Of a stretch of DNA of 64,000 nt, positions 61,397 through 64,000 are shown piece after piece (position 1 is the stretch's first letter; every line of letters starts with the position of its first letter). The notes beneath the pieces are model-generated. The model was not told the origin of the DNA and did no database searches. It saw only the letters and a program-made list of their open reading frames with translations. Origin of the DNA: Methanobrevibacter sp. TMH8 (GTDB taxonomy: Archaea > Methanobacteriota > Methanobacteria > Methanobacteriales > Methanobacteriaceae). The DNA is taken from contig NZ_JAHLZE010000001.1 of the NCBI RefSeq assembly GCF_020148105.1, positions 1 through 64,000 of the forward strand. Reading direction: 5' to 3'. The position numbers and the translations under genes were made by a program.

Positions 61397-63451
61397 TTAA
61401 AAATTAACTACTTTTAAATTGTTTTTATAGGATATTTCATTCATTGTTTTCTTAGGATTTACAAAGAAACATTCTTTTTTACAATATTTATGTAAAGCTC
61501 TGTCAGGATAATATTTAACAATGAGTGTTATCTTTTTACCTGAACTAATAGCTTTCACTTTAGCATATTTGGATTTAATTACCTTTCCATGTCTAACATG
61601 CCAAAATTTTAAAGTAGTAGCTTTTGATTTTAAACTTCCAAAGTTTGCAATAGTTACTTTGTATGCAGCTATTTTTTTATTTGAGGTTTTAACTTTTTTG
61701 ATTGAAGTAATAGCTAAATCTACTTTTGCTTTAATAGTTTGGGTGCTAGTTGCAGTAGATGACTGATAGTTAGAATCTCCTGCATAATTAAATCTGACTT
61801 TAAATTTTCCAGCTTTTAAACCAGAAACTTGTAAAGTAGCTATTCCTTTACTGTTAGTAGTGACAATATAAGTTTTTCCATTGATGTTTATAGAAATTTT
61901 CTTACCTGATAACGCTTTACCTGCTGAATTTTTGATTGCAGCTTTAATAGTAGTTTTTTTACCTTCATAAATTGTAGGTGTAGAAATACTTAAACTTGTT
62001 TTATTTTTAATAATTATAGATAAACTTACTACTGGATTATCATTATTATCATTACTTATTGCAAAATTATTAGAAATAGCTGTTAGTTTAATTGTAAAAA
62101 TTTCAGATATTCTTGCATCAGATATATTTTTAATAATTACACCATTATTTTTTATTATAGCTTCAAATTTAGGTAAATTAAGAACACCAGTATTGTCATT
62201 AGTACCATTTAAGACTAGATAGTATCTAAGACCAATAGTATCACCTATTTTTTTATCCTTAAGAATAGTGGTATTTGTAAGTTTAGCTATATAATAATTA
62301 TTTACAACAATATTAGAATCATATTTGTTGTTACCCCACCAATTATAATCAATATTAGGATTGCCCCCTGAACTATTATTGAAATATAAAGCAGATTTAT
62401 CATTATTATTATCAATTATACTATTGTAATTAACAGTTATATTTCCTCCATAAACATAGATAGTGGTATTTATATTATCTAAAAATGTAGATCCAATCAC
62501 TTTTAAATTATCTACAGCATATATAGCTCCACCATTAATAGCACCATTATTTGTAAAATTACAATCTTTAATATTTAAACCACATCTATCATCATCTTTA
62601 TATATAGCTCCACCACCCCAAGAACCACCTATATTATTATCAAATTTAGTGTTTGTAATCTCTAACAATGAATCTCTAGTTTGATATATGGCTCCTGCAG
62701 CATTTGCTCCATAATTTTTAATAAAGTTAGTATTATCAATTGTTACATTTCCACCATAAACATACAATGCTCCTGCACTGTGATCAGCTGTATTTTCAAT
62801 GAAATTACAGTTATCTATTATTAATGTTCCAGCAACAATCCTCATAGCACCAGAACGAAGAGCACTGTTATTTGTGAAATTAGTATTTTTAATTGTAAAA
62901 CTTCCACTATCTTGATGAATAGCTCCAGAATATGTATCTGTAGTTGTGAAATTTGCTTTATTCCTATCAAAAACACAATTATTTATATTTACAATTCCTG
63001 AAACTGAATAAATCGCTCCTCCTTTTCTCGCAGTATTATTTGAAAAAACTGAATTTTGTATATCAAGTGTTCCTCCATTATTAAAGATTACTCCCCCATT
63101 AACAGTAGTATTTGCATTAATAAATGTAATATTAATAAATCTTACATTAACATTACCATTTATAACAAATATTTGACCACTATTTTTTGCATCAATTATA
63201 ACATCTTTAGTTGGACCATTACCTCTTATTGTTATGTTTTTACTTATAGTAATTTTATTGTCTTTTCCTATTTTATTATAAACTCCAGGATCCAAATAAA
63301 GAGTACCTCCATCTTCTGTGGCTGTTATGCCACCACTTATACCATCATTAGAATTACTATTTATTGTAGTTGCAGAAACAGCTTGTAAACTACAAATAAA
63401 TAACAATATTGCTACTAAAATGGTAACCTTCAATAGCTTTTTGCTATGCAT
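61397..63451 (-). CDS. Adhesin-like surface protein with pectin-lyase-fold repeats
   Basis: The 684-residue protein has a signal peptide (LLKVTILVAILLFICSLQAV then SATT), a beta-helix of repeating GGAIY and NTxFxNN units (about 35-370), a linking domain, one Ig-like domain (about 505-590; ISININGKTYIVTTNSKGIA) and a CARDB-like end (AAYKVTIANFGSLKSKATTL; YYPDRALHKYCKKECFFVNP). The last 160 residues resemble those of the adhesin at 47558. It has no membrane anchor or sortase motif, so attachment is probably through the C-terminal domain to the cell wall. AGGAGTGAT precedes the ATG. Confidence 0.9.
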   Translation of the reverse strand: MHSKKLLKVTILVAILLFICSLQAVSATTINSNSNDGISGGITATEDGGTLYLDPGVYNKIGKDNKITISKNITIRGNGPTKDVIIDAKNSGQIFVINGNVNVRFINITFINANTTVNGGVIFNNGGTLDIQNSVFSNNTARKGGAIYSVSGIVNINNCVFDRNKANFTTTDTYSGAIHQDSGSFTIKNTNFTNNSALRSGAMRIVAGTLIIDNCNFIENTADHSAGALYVYGGNVTIDNTNFIKNYGANAAGAIYQTRDSLLEITNTKFDNNIGGSWGGGAIYKDDDRCGLNIKDCNFTNNGAINGGAIYAVDNLKVIGSTFLDNINTTIYVYGGNITVNYNSIIDNNNDKSALYFNNSSGGNPNIDYNWWGNNKYDSNIVVNNYYIAKLTNTTILKDKKIGDTIGLRYYLVLNGTNDNTGVLNLPKFEAIIKNNGVIIKNISDARISEIFTIKLTAISNNFAISNDNNDNPVVSLSIIIKNKTSLSISTPTIYEGKKTTIKAAIKNSAGKALSGKKISININGKTYIVTTNSKGIATLQVSGLKAGKFKVRFNYAGDSNYQSSTATSTQTIKAKVDLAITSIKKVKTSNKKIAAYKVTIANFGSLKSKATTLKFWHVRHGKVIKSKYAKVKAISSGKKITLIVKYYPDRALHKYCKKECFFVNPKKTMNEISYKNNLKVVNF

Positions 63452-64000
63452 TTAATCACTCCTATAATTTATTTTTTTTTAGATTAATTAAGAACAAAAA
63501 GAAATATAGTTATTAATATAATGCGAATAATAACGAATCTCTGAGTTTCTTCTTTATTAATCAGAAAAAACCCTAAATTCAAATTAATATTACGTAAAAT
63601 ATTTTCTAACTTTAAAATAATGATATTCTCTAAAAAAATAACTGGAGTTTTTTCTCATTAATAAGGAAGAATTATAGGAGTGTTTTGAATATAATTTATT
63701 TATTAGTAAATAATAATATTATATTGTGCATAATAAATATTATTATAATAAGATTTATTATAGAATCTATTATATATAAAGTTAATTAAGATATAGAAAA
63801 CATTAATATGTCAATAAAAAGTAAATACATGCTCAATTTTTCAATATTCTGTTTTTCTAAATATTAATAAATAATAATAAAAATAATATTAATAATAGTA
63901 ATAATTTTAATAATAGTAATAATAATATTGAAAATAAAATAATAAAATAAGACGATAAAATAAAATAATAAAGAGAAGTAACAAAATATAACGTTAAAAA
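63452..64000. promoter_or_regulatory. Adhesin upstream region with a 27-bp inverted repeat
   Basis: Arms at 63547-63573 and 63645-63671 are complementary at 24 of 27 positions and enclose 71 A/T-rich bases, about 95-220 bp before the adhesin start. This could be a hairpin in the leader, an operator, or the ends of an invertible segment. Beyond 63700 the sequence is A/T-only-like with repeated AATAATAATA words and contains no supported gene up to the window end. Confidence 0.55.

Overview
This strongly A+T-rich window is archaeal and almost certainly from a host-associated Methanobacteriales methanogen close to Methanobrevibacter. The evidence is an A-type ATP synthase operon, the YcaO/TfuA pair that thioamidates methyl-coenzyme M reductase, TiaS and Thg1-type tRNA enzymes, a CofA-like lactaldehyde dehydrogenase, desulfoferrodoxin, two large adhesin-like pectin-lyase-fold surface proteins, a class III (QxSxExxxL) pilin, and remains of a prophage with a pseudomurein-endopeptidase-like lysin. 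No rRNA, tRNA, CRISPR array or insertion sequence was recognised.

Layout. 1-2760: head of the ATP synthase operon (H, I, K) on the minus strand, running off the left edge. 3301-9100: small membrane proteins, a nitroreductase, a 31-residue basic protein, a secreted protein ending in an HExxH motif, and a fused MsrAB. 9100-16194: a metabolic block (short citrate synthase/citryl-CoA lyase, fumarase alpha, an unassigned TIM barrel, MmgE/PrpD) mixed with an Fpg/Nei-like protein, a secreted two-repeat protein and a rhodanese. 16453-35277: housekeeping genes (U32/RlhA-like protein, desulfoferrodoxin, FAD-Rieske oxidoreductase, TiaS, tRNA-binding protein, JAMM protein, Thg1, aspartate dehydrogenase, PRC-barrel protein, SerA, XRE regulator, AIM24, aldehyde dehydrogenase). 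35312-37385: a toxin-antitoxin-like pair and a pilin/TadC-like pair. About 37800-47060: a decaying prophage or accessory island. 47558-51789 and 61397-63451: two adhesin genes with inverted repeats upstream. 52832-56893: an M50 protease followed by YcaO, TfuA and a LarE-type sulfur transferase. The right end has CBS, Usp and amidohydrolase genes.

Three themes stand out. First, five genes appear to start at AUU or AUA: each has a Shine-Dalgarno-like sequence 4-6 nt upstream of the codon and a family-typical N-terminus, and the usual start codons are absent or lie inside the Shine-Dalgarno sequence. Second, YcaO and TfuA are followed on the same strand by a LarE homologue carrying the three cysteines expected of [4Fe-4S] LarE proteins, suggesting a local sulfur supply for McrA thioglycine formation. 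Third, the prophage has lost its structural module: the start of a small-terminase-like gene is joined out of frame to the catalytic half of the lysin, and several other genes carry single in-frame stops. The island still holds apparently intact small genes, a cluster of three long hairpins and an unassigned soluble-plus-membrane gene pair that could be a defence module.

Several enzymes here carry Asn/Ser/Lys-rich low-complexity insertions that relatives usually lack, in one case visible as a 51-bp tandem repeat inside a reading frame. Short tandem repeats of about 58-77 bp occur between genes.
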